DNA from: Cupriavidus campinensis
GTDB taxonomy: Bacteria > Pseudomonadota > Gammaproteobacteria > Burkholderiales > Burkholderiaceae
NCBI RefSeq assembly: GCF_905397395.1
Contig: NZ_CAJPVH010000028.1
Coordinates: 1-64,000 of the forward strand
DNA: 64,000 nt
Reading direction: 5' to 3'
In this document: positions 45,294 to 53,975 of the stretch, piece after piece
Position numbering within the stretch: the first letter of the stretch is position 1
Layout: every line of letters begins with the position of its first letter
Position numbers and translations under genes: made by a program
Notes under the pieces: model-generated
Told to the model about the DNA's origin: nothing
The model's input: the letters and a program-made list of their open reading frames with translations, nothing else
Databases searched by the model: none

Positions 45294-46127
45294 TTAGAAA
45301 TTGCCGCCGGGGCCACCACCGCAGTAGACGACCTGCCCGGACAGGAAGTTCGACTCCGGCGTGCAGAACAGATACACGGCGCCAGCCGCTTCTTCCGGCT
45401 TGCCGGCACGGCCCAGCGGCGTCATGCGGCTCACGCCGTCGAGCATCGCCTGCTGCACACCGACCTTGATCTCGCGGCCTTCGATGTTGACGGTCTTGCT
45501 CTGGTCGCCGGCCAGTGCCTGTGTCAGGCGCGTTTCGATCAGGCCAAAGGCCACCGCGTTCACGTTGACCTTGAGGCGGCCCCACTCCTTGGCCAGGGTC
45601 TTGGTCATGCCCAGGATGCCGGCCTTGGCTGCCGAGTAGTTCGACTGGCCCGGGTTGCCGCCCGCCGCGCCGGACGAGATATTGACGATCTTGCGGAACA
45701 CCTCCCGGCCCTCGGCCGCTTCGGCCTTGGCAGCGGCGCTGATCACCGGCTGCGCGGCACGCAGGATGCGGAACGGCGCGGTCAGATGGCAGTCAAGGAT
45801 GGCATACCACTGTTCGTCGGTCATCTTCTGGATGACGTTGTCCCAAGTGTAGCCGGCGTTGTTGATGATGATGTCGATGCCCTTGTGGTGCTCGACCGCC
45901 GTCTTGACCAGGCGATCGGCGAAATCGGGGGCAGTGACGCTGCCGACGCATGCCACGGCTTCGCCGCCCTGCGCGCGGATCAGTTCCACCACTTCGGCGG
46001 CCGGATCGGCGTCCAGGTCGTTCACCACCACGCGGGCACCTTCGGATGCCAGCTTCAGCGCCACTTCACGGCCAATGCCACGGCCCGAGCCGGTGACGAT
46101 GGCGGACTTGCCTGCGAGTTTGCTCAT
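45294..46127 (-). CDS. short-chain dehydrogenase, probable (R)-3-hydroxyacyl-CoA dehydrogenase
   Basis: This 277-residue classical SDR has cofactor loop TGSGRGIGRE, NNAGYTWDNVIQKM, the catalytic Ser in VNISSG and the YSAAK motif. It is clearly paralogous to the SDR at 52090-52920, sharing NAGYTWDNVIQKM, CHL-AP and VNDLDA. Next to MaoC hydratases and a thiolase, it most likely oxidises (R)-3-hydroxyacyl-CoA to 3-ketoacyl-CoA. The stereochemistry is inferred from the MaoC partners. It lies 48 bases after the MaoC gene. Confidence 0.9.
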   Translation of the reverse strand: MSKLAGKSAIVTGSGRGIGREVALKLASEGARVVVNDLDADPAAEVVELIRAQGGEAVACVGSVTAPDFADRLVKTAVEHHKGIDIIINNAGYTWDNVIQKMTDEQWYAILDCHLTAPFRILRAAQPVISAAAKAEAAEGREVFRKIVNISSGAAGGNPGQSNYSAAKAGILGMTKTLAKEWGRLKVNVNAVAFGLIETRLTQALAGDQSKTVNIEGREIKVGVQQAMLDGVSRMTPLGRAGKPEEAAGAVYLFCTPESNFLSGQVVYCGGGPGGNF

Positions 46128-46175
46128 GTCTGTTCTTCCTGTATCGATTCGTCTAGGGTGCGATGGGGAGCCGGC

Positions 46176-46601
46176 TTATTTCAGGGCGACGATGGCTTCG
46201 CCCAGCAGCTTGTCCTCGCCATACTGGTTGGCGCAGCGCAGCGCCACTTTCACGCGCTGCTCGCCATCGGCCTCGAATTTCTCGGTCACCACGCCGGTGC
46301 ACGTCGGCTGGTTGCCCAGGTGCGTGATGCCGGTGAAGCGGATGGCCACGTTGCGCACCTGCGCCTGCGGCACCCAGCCGGTCAGCAGGCGGCCCAGGTA
46401 GGCGGCGGAGAGCATGCCGTGTGCGAACACATCCGGCATGCGCGCCTTGCGGGCGAAGTCGAGATCGATGTGGATCGGGTTGTGGTCGCCGGAGGCGCCG
46501 CAGTACAGCGCCAGCGTGGTGCGGTTGATCGCCGGCAGGGCCAGCGGCGGGAGCTTGTCGCCAACCTTCACATCGTTGAAACGGGGGGCTTGCATGGTCA
46601 T
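46176..46601 (-). CDS. MaoC-like (R)-enoyl-CoA hydratase
   Basis: This 141-residue hot-dog-fold protein has the MaoC hydratase signature ASGDHNPIHIDLDFARKARMP, with the Asp and His catalytic pair, followed by FAHGMLSAAYLGRLL. The family hydrates trans-2-enoyl-CoA to (R)-3-hydroxyacyl-CoA. ATG 46601 follows AAGGAG by three bases; ATG 46595 has better spacing and is equally possible. It lies seven bases after the adjacent hot-dog protein, with which it may form a two-subunit hydratase. Confidence 0.92.
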   Translation of the reverse strand: MTMQAPRFNDVKVGDKLPPLALPAINRTTLALYCGASGDHNPIHIDLDFARKARMPDVFAHGMLSAAYLGRLLTGWVPQAQVRNVAIRFTGITHLGNQPTCTGVVTEKFEADGEQRVKVALRCANQYGEDKLLGEAIVALK

Positions 46602-46608
46602 TGTCTCC

Positions 46609-47052
46609 TTAGCCACGGCGTTCCACGAGCGTGCCGCGCATATCGGCCACGTGCTCGCCACGCTGGTTGGTCACGCGCGTCGTGTTGACCACGAAGTGCA
46701 GCGCGCCGCCCTTCTTGTCGTACACATCGGTCACGGTGGTTTCGAAATGCAGCGTATCGCCGGCGTAGGCCATCCGGTGATAGTCGAACGCCTGCTCGGC
46801 GTGCAGGATGCGCGCGAGGTCCAGCTTCAGCAGGCCCATGCGGTCCACGCCTGCCGAGACGTCGCTGTTCAGGCACATCAGGAAGGTCGGCGGCACGGGC
46901 AGCGTGGGGTGCCCGGCATCGCGCGCGGCGGCTTCATCGGTATAGATCGCATCGGTCTCGCCGATGGCCTTGGCGAAGAAGCGCAGGCGCCCCATCTCCA
47001 CGTCGATCGAGCCCTTGCCCAGGCTGAGCCCGATCATGCTCTTGTCTGCCAT
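46609..47052 (-). CDS. MaoC-dehydratase N-terminal/FAS1-like hot-dog protein
   Basis: This 147-residue single hot-dog domain resembles the N-terminal half of fused MaoC dehydratases: RFFAKAIGETDAIYTDEAAA, LPVPPTFL, LHAEQAFDYHRMAYAGDTL and VVNTTRVTNQRGE. It lacks the catalytic Asp/His pair of the next gene and probably pairs with it as the substrate-binding subunit, as in heteromeric hydratases for bulky acyl-CoAs such as steroid side chains. It lies 28 bases after the thiolase gene. Confidence 0.88.
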   Translation of the reverse strand: MADKSMIGLSLGKGSIDVEMGRLRFFAKAIGETDAIYTDEAAARDAGHPTLPVPPTFLMCLNSDVSAGVDRMGLLKLDLARILHAEQAFDYHRMAYAGDTLHFETTVTDVYDKKGGALHFVVNTTRVTNQRGEHVADMRGTLVERRG

Positions 47053-47080
47053 GTTCTTATCTCCTCTTCGATTGGACGGT

Positions 47081-48274
47081 TCAGCCGCGACCGTACAGCG
47101 TCACCACGCAGGCGCCGCCCAGGCCGAGGTTGTGCTGCAGCGCGAGTTGCACGTTCTCCACCTGGCGCTTGTCGGCCGTGCCGCGCAACTGGTTGGTCAG
47201 TTCGTAGCACTGGGCGAGGCCCGTCGCGCCCAGCGGGTGGCCCTTCGAGAGCAGGCCGCCCGACGGATTGGTGACAACCTTGCCGCCATAGGTGTTGTCG
47301 CCGTCCATCACCATCTTCTCGGCCTCGCCCACCTTGGCGAACCCGAGCGACTCGTAGGTCAGCAGCTCGTTGTGCGCGAAGCAGTCGTGCAGCTCGCACA
47401 CCTGGATGTCGGACGGGCTCACGCCAGCCTGCTCGTAGACGGCCTTGGCGGCGTTCTGCGCCATGTGGAAGCCCACCAGGCGGATCATCGACGGCGGCGC
47501 GAAGCTGTCCGGCACATCGGTCGTCATCGACTGCGCCAGGATGCGCACGTCGGTGCGCAGGTTGTGCTTGCGCGCGAAGGCCTCGGTACAGACGATGGCG
47601 GCGGCGGCGCCGCAGGTCGGCGGGCAGGCCATCGAGCGCGTCATCACGCCCGGCCACATCACCTTTTCGTTCATCACGTCTTCCGGCGTGACCACGTCGC
47701 GGAACACGGCGAGCGGGTTGTTGGCGGCGTGGCGGCTGGCCTTGGCGCGGATGCGGGCAAAGGTCTCCAGCTTGGTGCCGTACTGCTCCATATGCTCGCG
47801 GCCGGCGCCGCCGAACAGGGTCAGCGCGCGCGGCACGCCGGCGTCCACAGCGTCCTGGATCAGATGGCCGCCAATCGCGGTAAAGCCATCGAGCGGGCCC
47901 TCGCGGTCATCCCACTTGCCCTTGAGCGCACCCGGCTGCATGAACTCGAAGCCCAGCGCCAGCGCGCATTCCACCGCGCCGGACTCCACGGCCTGGCGCG
48001 CCAGGAACAGCGCGCTGGAACCGGTGGAGCAGTTGTTGTTGACGTTGACGATGGGAATGCCCGTCACGCCTACCTTGTACAGCGCGGCCTGGCCGCAGGT
48101 GGAATCGCCATAGACGTAGCCAACGAATGCCTGCTGGATCTTGTCGTACGGCAGGCCCGCATCCTCGAGCGCCAGCTTCGCGGCCGTGGCGCCCATCACG
48201 CTGTACGACTCGCTCTGGCCCGGCTTCTTGAACGGGATCATGCCGACCCCGGCTACCACTACATGCTTTGACAT
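47081..48274 (-). CDS. SCP2-type thiolase (lipid-transfer-protein-like)
   Basis: This 397-residue thiolase of the SCP2/lipid-transfer type cleaves 3-ketoacyl-CoA. The nucleophilic Cys lies in NVNNNCSTGSSAL, the histidine in ELHDCFAHNELLTYE and the C-terminal motif in LLSKGHPLGATGLAQ. These motifs are intact. It is paralogous to the plus-strand thiolase at 50875-52062. It is the second gene of the minus-strand operon, 30 bases after the acyl-CoA dehydrogenase. Confidence 0.94.
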   Translation of the reverse strand: MSKHVVVAGVGMIPFKKPGQSESYSVMGATAAKLALEDAGLPYDKIQQAFVGYVYGDSTCGQAALYKVGVTGIPIVNVNNNCSTGSSALFLARQAVESGAVECALALGFEFMQPGALKGKWDDREGPLDGFTAIGGHLIQDAVDAGVPRALTLFGGAGREHMEQYGTKLETFARIRAKASRHAANNPLAVFRDVVTPEDVMNEKVMWPGVMTRSMACPPTCGAAAAIVCTEAFARKHNLRTDVRILAQSMTTDVPDSFAPPSMIRLVGFHMAQNAAKAVYEQAGVSPSDIQVCELHDCFAHNELLTYESLGFAKVGEAEKMVMDGDNTYGGKVVTNPSGGLLSKGHPLGATGLAQCYELTNQLRGTADKRQVENVQLALQHNLGLGGACVVTLYGRG

Positions 48275-48304
48275 TGCCTTGTCTCCTCGCTGGTCTTGTT
48301 TTGC

Positions 48305-49441
48305 TTACATCTTGCGCGTGATGAGCTCACGCATGACTTCGTTGGAACCACCATAGACGCGCGCGATGCGCATGTCCACGAACGCCCGGGCGATCGGGTA
48401 TTCGAGCATGTAGCCGTAGCCACCGTGCAGCTGCACCATGTCGTCGATGCACTTCCACAGCACTTCCGTGGAGTACAGCTTGGCGATGGCGGCCTCCTCG
48501 CCCGAGAGGCCCCGGCGCATGTGCTCGGCCAGGTAGTAGTCCACCATCGTGCGCAGCGCCACGGCATTGGCCTTGATGTCGGCGAGCTTGAACCTGGTGT
48601 TCTGGAAGTCCCAGATCGTGCCGCCGAAGGCCTTACGGTCCTTTACATACTCGACGGTCTGGGCGAGCAGACGCTCCAGCTTGGAGGCGGCGCCCACGGC
48701 GATGATGAAGCGCTCCTGCGCCAGGTCGTGCATCAGGTAGCCGAAGCCCTTGTTGACCTCGCCCAGCAGGTTGCTGGCCGGCACGCGCACGTTGTCGAAG
48801 AACAGCTCGGCGGTGTCCTGCGAGTGCATCCCCACCTTGTGCAGCTTGCGGCCGCGGCGGAAGCCCTCGCGGTTGGTCTCCACCATGATCAGGCTCACGC
48901 CCTTGGCGCCGGCCGCCGGGTCGGTCTTGCAGACCACCATCACCATGTCCGAGATAAAGCCGTTGGAGATAAAGGTCTTGCTGCCGTTGATGACCCACTC
49001 GTCACCATCGCGGACCGCCGTGGTGCGGCACGCCTTGACGTCCGAGCCGCCGCCCGGCTCGGTGATCGCCACGGCGAGAATGGTTTCGCCGGCGCAGACG
49101 CCCGGCAGCCAGCGCTGCTTCTGCTCTTCGGTACCCAGGCGCGCAATGTACGGCGCGACGATGTCCGAATGCAGGCCGAAGCTCACGCTGACGCCCACGT
49201 GGGCCATTTCCTCGGCGATGATCGCCGCATGGCCGAAGTCGCCGCCGCCACCGCCGTACTCTTCCGGCAGCGAGGTGCCCAGCAAGCCTTCGCGGCCGGC
49301 CTTCTGCCAGGTCTCGCGGTCGACGATACCGTCGGCCAGCCAGGTTTCCTGACGCGGCAGACATTCGCGCTCCAGGAAACGGCGCACGGTGGTGCGGAAC
49401 TGCTCGTGATCTTCACGATAAACGTTACGAACGACTTCCAC
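48305..49441 (-). CDS. acyl-CoA dehydrogenase (paralogue 1)
   Basis: This 378-residue FAD-dependent dehydrogenase makes the alpha,beta-enoyl-CoA in beta-oxidation. Signatures include ILAVAITEPGGGSDVKACRT and a DMVQLHGGYGYMLEYPIARA near the end. The start is a GTG at 49441 with AGGAG seven bases upstream; codons to 49522 are out of the conserved region. It is the promoter-proximal gene of the minus-strand operon and faces a paralogue at 49689 across a 247-base gap. A DNA segment at 49021-49140 is nearly identical to its counterpart in that paralogue. Confidence 0.94.
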   Translation of the reverse strand: MEVVRNVYREDHEQFRTTVRRFLERECLPRQETWLADGIVDRETWQKAGREGLLGTSLPEEYGGGGGDFGHAAIIAEEMAHVGVSVSFGLHSDIVAPYIARLGTEEQKQRWLPGVCAGETILAVAITEPGGGSDVKACRTTAVRDGDEWVINGSKTFISNGFISDMVMVVCKTDPAAGAKGVSLIMVETNREGFRRGRKLHKVGMHSQDTAELFFDNVRVPASNLLGEVNKGFGYLMHDLAQERFIIAVGAASKLERLLAQTVEYVKDRKAFGGTIWDFQNTRFKLADIKANAVALRTMVDYYLAEHMRRGLSGEEAAIAKLYSTEVLWKCIDDMVQLHGGYGYMLEYPIARAFVDMRIARVYGGSNEVMRELITRKM

Positions 49442-49688
49442 GCAGACTCTCCTGTTCGAAATGGGTAAGCGCCTGGCAGCTCCCGGGCTACCCGCGGTGA
49501 GCGGAATGATGCGGGGCCGCATCGCGCACCACCCCTCCCCGAATCGGGTAGTCGCTACCTCCCCGCCCGCGCCGCCGCGTCCCTCCCCAAACCGGGGAGG
49601 CCGTGCCCCCCTGTCTCCCCGCCATCATCTCCGTCAGGCCGCGTGCCCCCAACGCCGCGCCGACCATAACCAGAAGAGGAGGTGTGCC
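49442..49688. promoter_or_regulatory. divergent regulatory region between paralogous acyl-CoA dehydrogenase operons
   Basis: This 247-base gap must drive both catabolic operons. It is GC-rich with C-runs at 49537-49552 and 49580-49600 that form palindromes. I see no clear consensus -10 or -35 boxes. No regulator gene lies in the gap, and the best candidates for control are the MalT-like regulators at 40929 and 55220. Confidence 0.5.
49582..49600. repeat. GC-rich palindrome in divergent catabolic promoter region
   Basis: CCTCCCC (49582-49588) is the reverse complement of GGGGAGG (49594-49600), with loop AAACC. A related unit, CCCCTCCCCGAATCGGG, lies just upstream at about 49536-49552. Similar C/G palindromes occur at 55170, about 59290 and 62602. 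Confidence 0.55.
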
Positions 49689-50828
49689 GTGGAAGTAACC
49701 CGTACCGTTTTCCGTGAGGACCACGAAATGCTCCGCGAGAGTGCGCGGCGCTTCTTCGAGCGCGAATGCGCCCCGCGCCAGGCGCAGTGGGACGCGGACG
49801 GCCGCGTAGACCGCGAGACCTGGCTGAAGGCCGGCCGCGAAGGACTGCTCTGCGTGGCCATCCCCACCGAATATGGCGGCGGGGGCGGCGACTTCGGCCA
49901 CTCGGCGGTGGTGCTCGAGGAAACGCACCGCGCCGGGATCTCGGGCTCGGGGTTTTCCCTGCACTCGGACATCGTGGCGCCGTACATCGCGCGGCTGGGC
50001 ACCGAAGAGCAGAAGCAGCGCTGGCTGCCGGGCGTCTGCGCCGGCGAAACCATTCTCGCCGTGGCGATCACCGAGCCGGGCGGCGGCTCCGACGTCAAGG
50101 CGTGCCGCACCACGGCGGTCCGGGACGGCGACGAGTGGGTCATCAACGGCAGCAAGACGTTCATCTCGAACGGCACCAGCGCCGACATGATCATGGTGAT
50201 CTGCAAGACCGATCCGGCGGCCGGCGCCAAGGGCGTGAGCCTGATCATGGTGGAGACCAACCGCGCAGGCTTCCGCCGGGGCCGCAAGCTCCAGAAGGTA
50301 GGCCAGCCCGCCGCGGACACTGCCGAACTGTTCTTCGACAACGTGCGCGTGCCGGCCAGCAACCTGCTCGGCGAACTGAACCAGGGCTTCGGCTACCTGA
50401 TGCAGGAGCTGGCCCAGGAACGCCTGATCATCGCGCTCTACGCCGCCGTGGCGCTGGAGCGCCTGCTCGGCATCACGGTGGCATACGTCAAGGACCGCAA
50501 GGCCTTCGGCGGCACGATCTGGGACTTCCAGAACACCCGCTTCAAGCTGGCCGACGCCAAGGCGCACGCCGTGGCCATCCGCACCATGGTCGACTACTAC
50601 CTCGGCGAGCACCTGCGCCGCAAGCTGACTGTGAACGAGGCGGCCATCGCCAAGATGCACGCCACCGAGACACTGTGGAAATGCCTGGACGATATGGTCC
50701 AGCTCCACGGCGGCTACGGCTACATGATCGAGTACCCCATCGCGCGGGCCTTTACCGACTACCGCGTCTCGCGCGTGGTGGGCGGCGCCAACGAGGTCAT
50801 GCGCGACCTGATTGCCCGCAAGCTGTAA
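49689..50828 (+). CDS. acyl-CoA dehydrogenase (paralogue 2)
   Basis: This 379-residue acyl-CoA dehydrogenase is paralogous to the one at 48305-49441, about 60 percent alike in the N-terminal hundred residues by eye and nearly identical around ILAVAITEPGGGSDVK. The start is a GTG at 49689 with GAGGAGG upstream. It begins a plus-strand operon with a thiolase and SDR. The pair probably act on related acyl-CoAs. FAD-site and C-terminal LHGGYGYMIEYPIARA motifs are intact. Confidence 0.94.
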   Translation: MEVTRTVFREDHEMLRESARRFFERECAPRQAQWDADGRVDRETWLKAGREGLLCVAIPTEYGGGGGDFGHSAVVLEETHRAGISGSGFSLHSDIVAPYIARLGTEEQKQRWLPGVCAGETILAVAITEPGGGSDVKACRTTAVRDGDEWVINGSKTFISNGTSADMIMVICKTDPAAGAKGVSLIMVETNRAGFRRGRKLQKVGQPAADTAELFFDNVRVPASNLLGELNQGFGYLMQELAQERLIIALYAAVALERLLGITVAYVKDRKAFGGTIWDFQNTRFKLADAKAHAVAIRTMVDYYLGEHLRRKLTVNEAAIAKMHATETLWKCLDDMVQLHGGYGYMIEYPIARAFTDYRVSRVVGGANEVMRDLIARKL

Positions 50829-50874
50829 CAGCCGGCGGCATCCATCCCTATACATCAGTGAGCAGAGGAAAAAC

Positions 50875-52062
50875 ATGAGCGAGAAAGTCATCATCGGCGG
50901 CGTGGGCATGATCCCGTTCGCAAAGCCCGGCGCGAGCGCCAGCTACACCGACATGGGCGCCGAAGCCGTGCGCCGCGCGCTGGCCGACGCCGGCATCGGC
51001 TACGAGCTGGTCCAGCAGGCTTACGCGGGGTACGTCTACGGCGACTCCACCTGCGGCCAGACCGCGCTGTACGAGGTGGGCCTCACCGGCATTCCCATCG
51101 TCAACGTCAACAACAACTGCTCGACGGGTTCCACCGCGCTGTACCTCGCCCGCCAGGCCGTGGCGCTGGGCGATGCCGACTGCGTGCTGGCGCTCGGCTT
51201 CGAGCAGATGCAGGCCGGCGCGCTGAAGTCCCACTGGGACGACCGCCCGCCCACGCGCGCGCGCTTCCAGCCGATCCTCAAGAAGCTGACCGAGGACGTT
51301 ACGGACATTCCCCAGGCACTGCGCAGCTTCGGCGGCGCAGGCCGCGAGCACATGCAGCGCTACGGCACGCGCATGGAGACCTTTGCCGCCATCCGCGCCA
51401 AGGCCAGCCGCCACGCCGCCAACAACCCGCTGGCGCTGTTCCGCAACGTGCTGACCACCGAAGACGTGATGAACGACAAGGTGATGTGGCCCGGCGTGAT
51501 GACCCGCCTGATGGCCTGCCCGCCGACGTGCGGCGCCGCCGCCGCGCTGATCGTCTCGGAGCGCTTTGCCCGCAAGCACAACCTGCGTTCGGATGTGGTC
51601 ATCGTGGCCCAGTCGATGACGACGGACCCGGTGGAATCGTTCGATCCGCCCTCGATGATCAGCTACGTCGGTGGCCATATGGCCCGCGCCGCCGCGCAGC
51701 AGGTGTACGAGCGCGCCGGCGTCGGTCCGCAGGACATCGACGTATGCGAGCTGCATGACTGCTTCGCCCAGAACGAGCTGCTGAGCTACGAGGCGCTCGG
51801 CTTCTGTCCCACCGGAGAGGGCGAGAAGTTCGTGATGGACGGCGACAACACCTACGGCGGCAAGGTCGTGACCAACCCGTCCGGCGGCCTGCTGTCCAAG
51901 GGGCACCCGCTCGGCGCCACCGGGCTGGCCCAGTGCTACGAACTGACCCACCAGCTGCGCGGCACGGCCGACAAGCGCCAGGTCGAAGGCGCGCGCCTTG
52001 CCCTGCAACACAACCTCGGTCTTGGCGGCGCGTGCGTGGTCACGCTCTACGGCAAGAACTGA
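50875..52062 (+). CDS. SCP2-type thiolase (paralogue 2)
   Basis: This 395-residue thiolase is a paralogue of the one at 47081-48274. It has the nucleophile in NVNNNCSTGSTAL, ELHDCFAQNELLSYE and LLSKGHPLGATGLAQ. ATG 50875 follows GAGGAAAAAC, a good ribosome-binding site. It lies 46 bases after the acyl-CoA dehydrogenase and 27 bases before the SDR, giving a compact operon. The substrate is probably a branched or cyclic 3-ketoacyl-CoA, but this is inference. Confidence 0.94.
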   Translation: MSEKVIIGGVGMIPFAKPGASASYTDMGAEAVRRALADAGIGYELVQQAYAGYVYGDSTCGQTALYEVGLTGIPIVNVNNNCSTGSTALYLARQAVALGDADCVLALGFEQMQAGALKSHWDDRPPTRARFQPILKKLTEDVTDIPQALRSFGGAGREHMQRYGTRMETFAAIRAKASRHAANNPLALFRNVLTTEDVMNDKVMWPGVMTRLMACPPTCGAAAALIVSERFARKHNLRSDVVIVAQSMTTDPVESFDPPSMISYVGGHMARAAAQQVYERAGVGPQDIDVCELHDCFAQNELLSYEALGFCPTGEGEKFVMDGDNTYGGKVVTNPSGGLLSKGHPLGATGLAQCYELTHQLRGTADKRQVEGARLALQHNLGLGGACVVTLYGKN

Positions 52063-52089
52063 CGCTACCCACTTCAAGGAGTCCACGAC

Positions 52090-52920
52090 ATGAGCAAGAA
52101 ACTGGAAGGCAAGGTCGCCATCGTCACCGGCGCGGGACGCGGCATCGGCCGCTGCATCGCGCTGAAATTCGCCAATGAAGGCGCCAGCGTGGTCGTCAAC
52201 GACCTCGACGCCGCACCGGCCAACGAAGTCGTGGCGGAGATCCGCGCCGCCGGCGGCCAGGCGCTGGCCTTTCCGTGCAACGTCACGGCGCCGGACTTCG
52301 GCGACCGCCTCGTCAAGGCCACGCTGGAAGCCTTCGGCGGCATCGACATCATCGTCAACAACGCCGGCTACACCTGGGACAACGTGATCCAGAAGATGAG
52401 CGACGAGCAGTGGGACGCGATCATCGATTGCCATCTGAAGGCGCCCTTCAACCTGCTGCGCGCCGCCCAGCCCTACTTCCGCGAGGCCAGCAAGGCCGAG
52501 GCGGCGGACGGCCGCGAGGTGTTCCGCAAGGTGGTCAATATCTCGTCGACCTCCGGCACGCAGGGCAACGCCGGACAGGTCAACTACTCGGCCGCCAAGG
52601 CCGGCGTGATGGGCATGACCAAGACGCTGGCCCGGGAATGGGGCCGCATGAAGGTCAACGTCAACTGCGTGGCCTTCGGCTTCATCGCCACGCGCCTGAC
52701 CGAGCCGACCGCCGAGGAGAAGACCGTCAGTATCGAAGGACGCGACATCAAGGTCGGCGTGAACCCGGACCGCATCGTCCAGGCCAGCAAGGAAATCGCG
52801 CTGGGCCGCCCGGGCACGCCCGAGGAAGCCGCCGGTTCGGTCTTCATGTTCTGCATCCCCGAGTCCGACTACGTCACCGGCCAGACCATCATCTGCGGCG
52901 GCGGGCGCGGCGGGTTCTGA
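52090..52920 (+). CDS. short-chain dehydrogenase, probable (R)-3-hydroxyacyl-CoA dehydrogenase (paralogue 2)
   Basis: This 276-residue SDR has TGAGRGIGRC, NNAGYTWDNVIQKM, the catalytic Ser in VNISST and YSAAK. It closely matches the SDR at 45294-46127. ATG 52090 has AAGGAG about nine bases upstream. It is the last gene of the plus-strand operon and is followed by a very strong terminator. This set lacks its own MaoC hydratase and ligase, so it must borrow those from the divergent operon or elsewhere. Confidence 0.92.
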   Translation: MSKKLEGKVAIVTGAGRGIGRCIALKFANEGASVVVNDLDAAPANEVVAEIRAAGGQALAFPCNVTAPDFGDRLVKATLEAFGGIDIIVNNAGYTWDNVIQKMSDEQWDAIIDCHLKAPFNLLRAAQPYFREASKAEAADGREVFRKVVNISSTSGTQGNAGQVNYSAAKAGVMGMTKTLAREWGRMKVNVNCVAFGFIATRLTEPTAEEKTVSIEGRDIKVGVNPDRIVQASKEIALGRPGTPEEAAGSVFMFCIPESDYVTGQTIICGGGRGGF

Positions 52921-52939
52921 TCCCCACGCTCCAATGAGA

Positions 52940-52976
52940 ACGGGGCGCATGCCACTGCGGCATGCGCCCCGTTTTT
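52940..52976 (+). terminator. strong rho-independent terminator after SDR
   Basis: A perfect 14-bp stem, with left arm 52940-52953 (core CGGGGCGCATGCC) and right arm 52959-52972, encloses a 5-base loop and runs into TTTTT. It lies about 20 bases after the SDR stop and just before the convergent dioxygenase gene. Confidence 0.95.
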
Positions 52977-52995
52977 CATTCCCTGCCCCGCGCGC

Positions 52996-53916
52996 TCAGA
53001 CCGGGCGGTCCCCGATGATGGTGGCGCGGTTCATATGGCGCGGCGCCGGAAAGTAGTCCTGCACCGCATAGTGCTGCGTGGAGCGGTTGTCCCACAGCGC
53101 GATGGTGTCCGGCTCCCACTTCAGGCGCACCTGATACTCGGGCGCGGCGGCCTGGCGGAACAGGTATTGCAGCAGGTCCAGCTCGGCCGGGCGGAAATCG
53201 GAGCCGATGCGGTACGGCTGTACCTTGCTGAAATTGTCGAAATGGGTGGTGAAGCCTTCGTTGACGAACAGGATCTTCTCGCCAGTCTCCGGATGGGTGC
53301 GCACTACCGGATGCACCATCGGCGGATACTTCTTGCGCAGTTCCTCGACCTTGGCATCGGAGAGGGCCTGGCCGAAGGTCGGCATGGCGTCATGCACGGC
53401 GCGCAGCCGGGCGATCTTCGCCTTCATCTCGTCCGGCAGGTTCTCGTACGCCGCCACCATGTTCACCCAGATGGTGTCGCCGCCCACCTCGGGGCAGCTC
53501 ACGCATCGCAGCATCGAACCCATCGACGGCACCTCGCGCCACGTCACGTCGGAGTGGTAGAGGTTCTCGCGGCCACGCGCGCTGCCGTCACGGCCAAACA
53601 CCACCAGTTCCGGGTGCTCCGGATGATGCGGGATCATCGGATGCACCTCCAGCTCGCCAAAGCGGCGTGCCACGGCCACGTGCTGTGCCGGCGTGATGTG
53701 CTGGTCGCGGAAGAACAGCACCTTGAACTTCAGAAGCGCGCGGCGCAGGGCGAGGTAGGTCTCGTCGTCGAGCGGCCGGGCGAAGTCGATGCCGGTAATC
53801 TCGGCACCGATCGCGGGGGTAGAACGGCGCACGCCAAACGGCCAGGATTCGGTGTCCTGGGCGTTGGTCCGCGCAGGGGGCGCGTCTTCGGCGACGGCGG
53901 TTGCTGCAGGTTGCAT
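52996..53916 (-). CDS. TauD/TfdA-family Fe(II)/2-oxoglutarate dioxygenase
   Basis: This 306-residue cytoplasmic oxygenase couples 2-oxoglutarate decarboxylation to hydroxylation of a substrate. The iron facial triad is visible as H121 and D123 (YHSDVTW) and H282 (STQHYAVQDY), and an Arg near 293 can bind 2-oxoglutarate. Length matches TauD/TfdA enzymes, which act on taurine, phenoxyacetates or alkyl sulfates. It lies 59 bases downstream of the alcohol dehydrogenase on the same strand, so the two may form an oxidative module: hydroxylate, then oxidise. The substrate is unknown. Confidence 0.93.
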   Translation of the reverse strand: MQPAATAVAEDAPPARTNAQDTESWPFGVRRSTPAIGAEITGIDFARPLDDETYLALRRALLKFKVLFFRDQHITPAQHVAVARRFGELEVHPMIPHHPEHPELVVFGRDGSARGRENLYHSDVTWREVPSMGSMLRCVSCPEVGGDTIWVNMVAAYENLPDEMKAKIARLRAVHDAMPTFGQALSDAKVEELRKKYPPMVHPVVRTHPETGEKILFVNEGFTTHFDNFSKVQPYRIGSDFRPAELDLLQYLFRQAAAPEYQVRLKWEPDTIALWDNRSTQHYAVQDYFPAPRHMNRATIIGDRPV

Positions 53917-53975
53917 GGTTGTCTCCTCGTTTTATCGTCGTGGGAATGCAGCCCCGCGCGGACGTGCGGGGCGGT

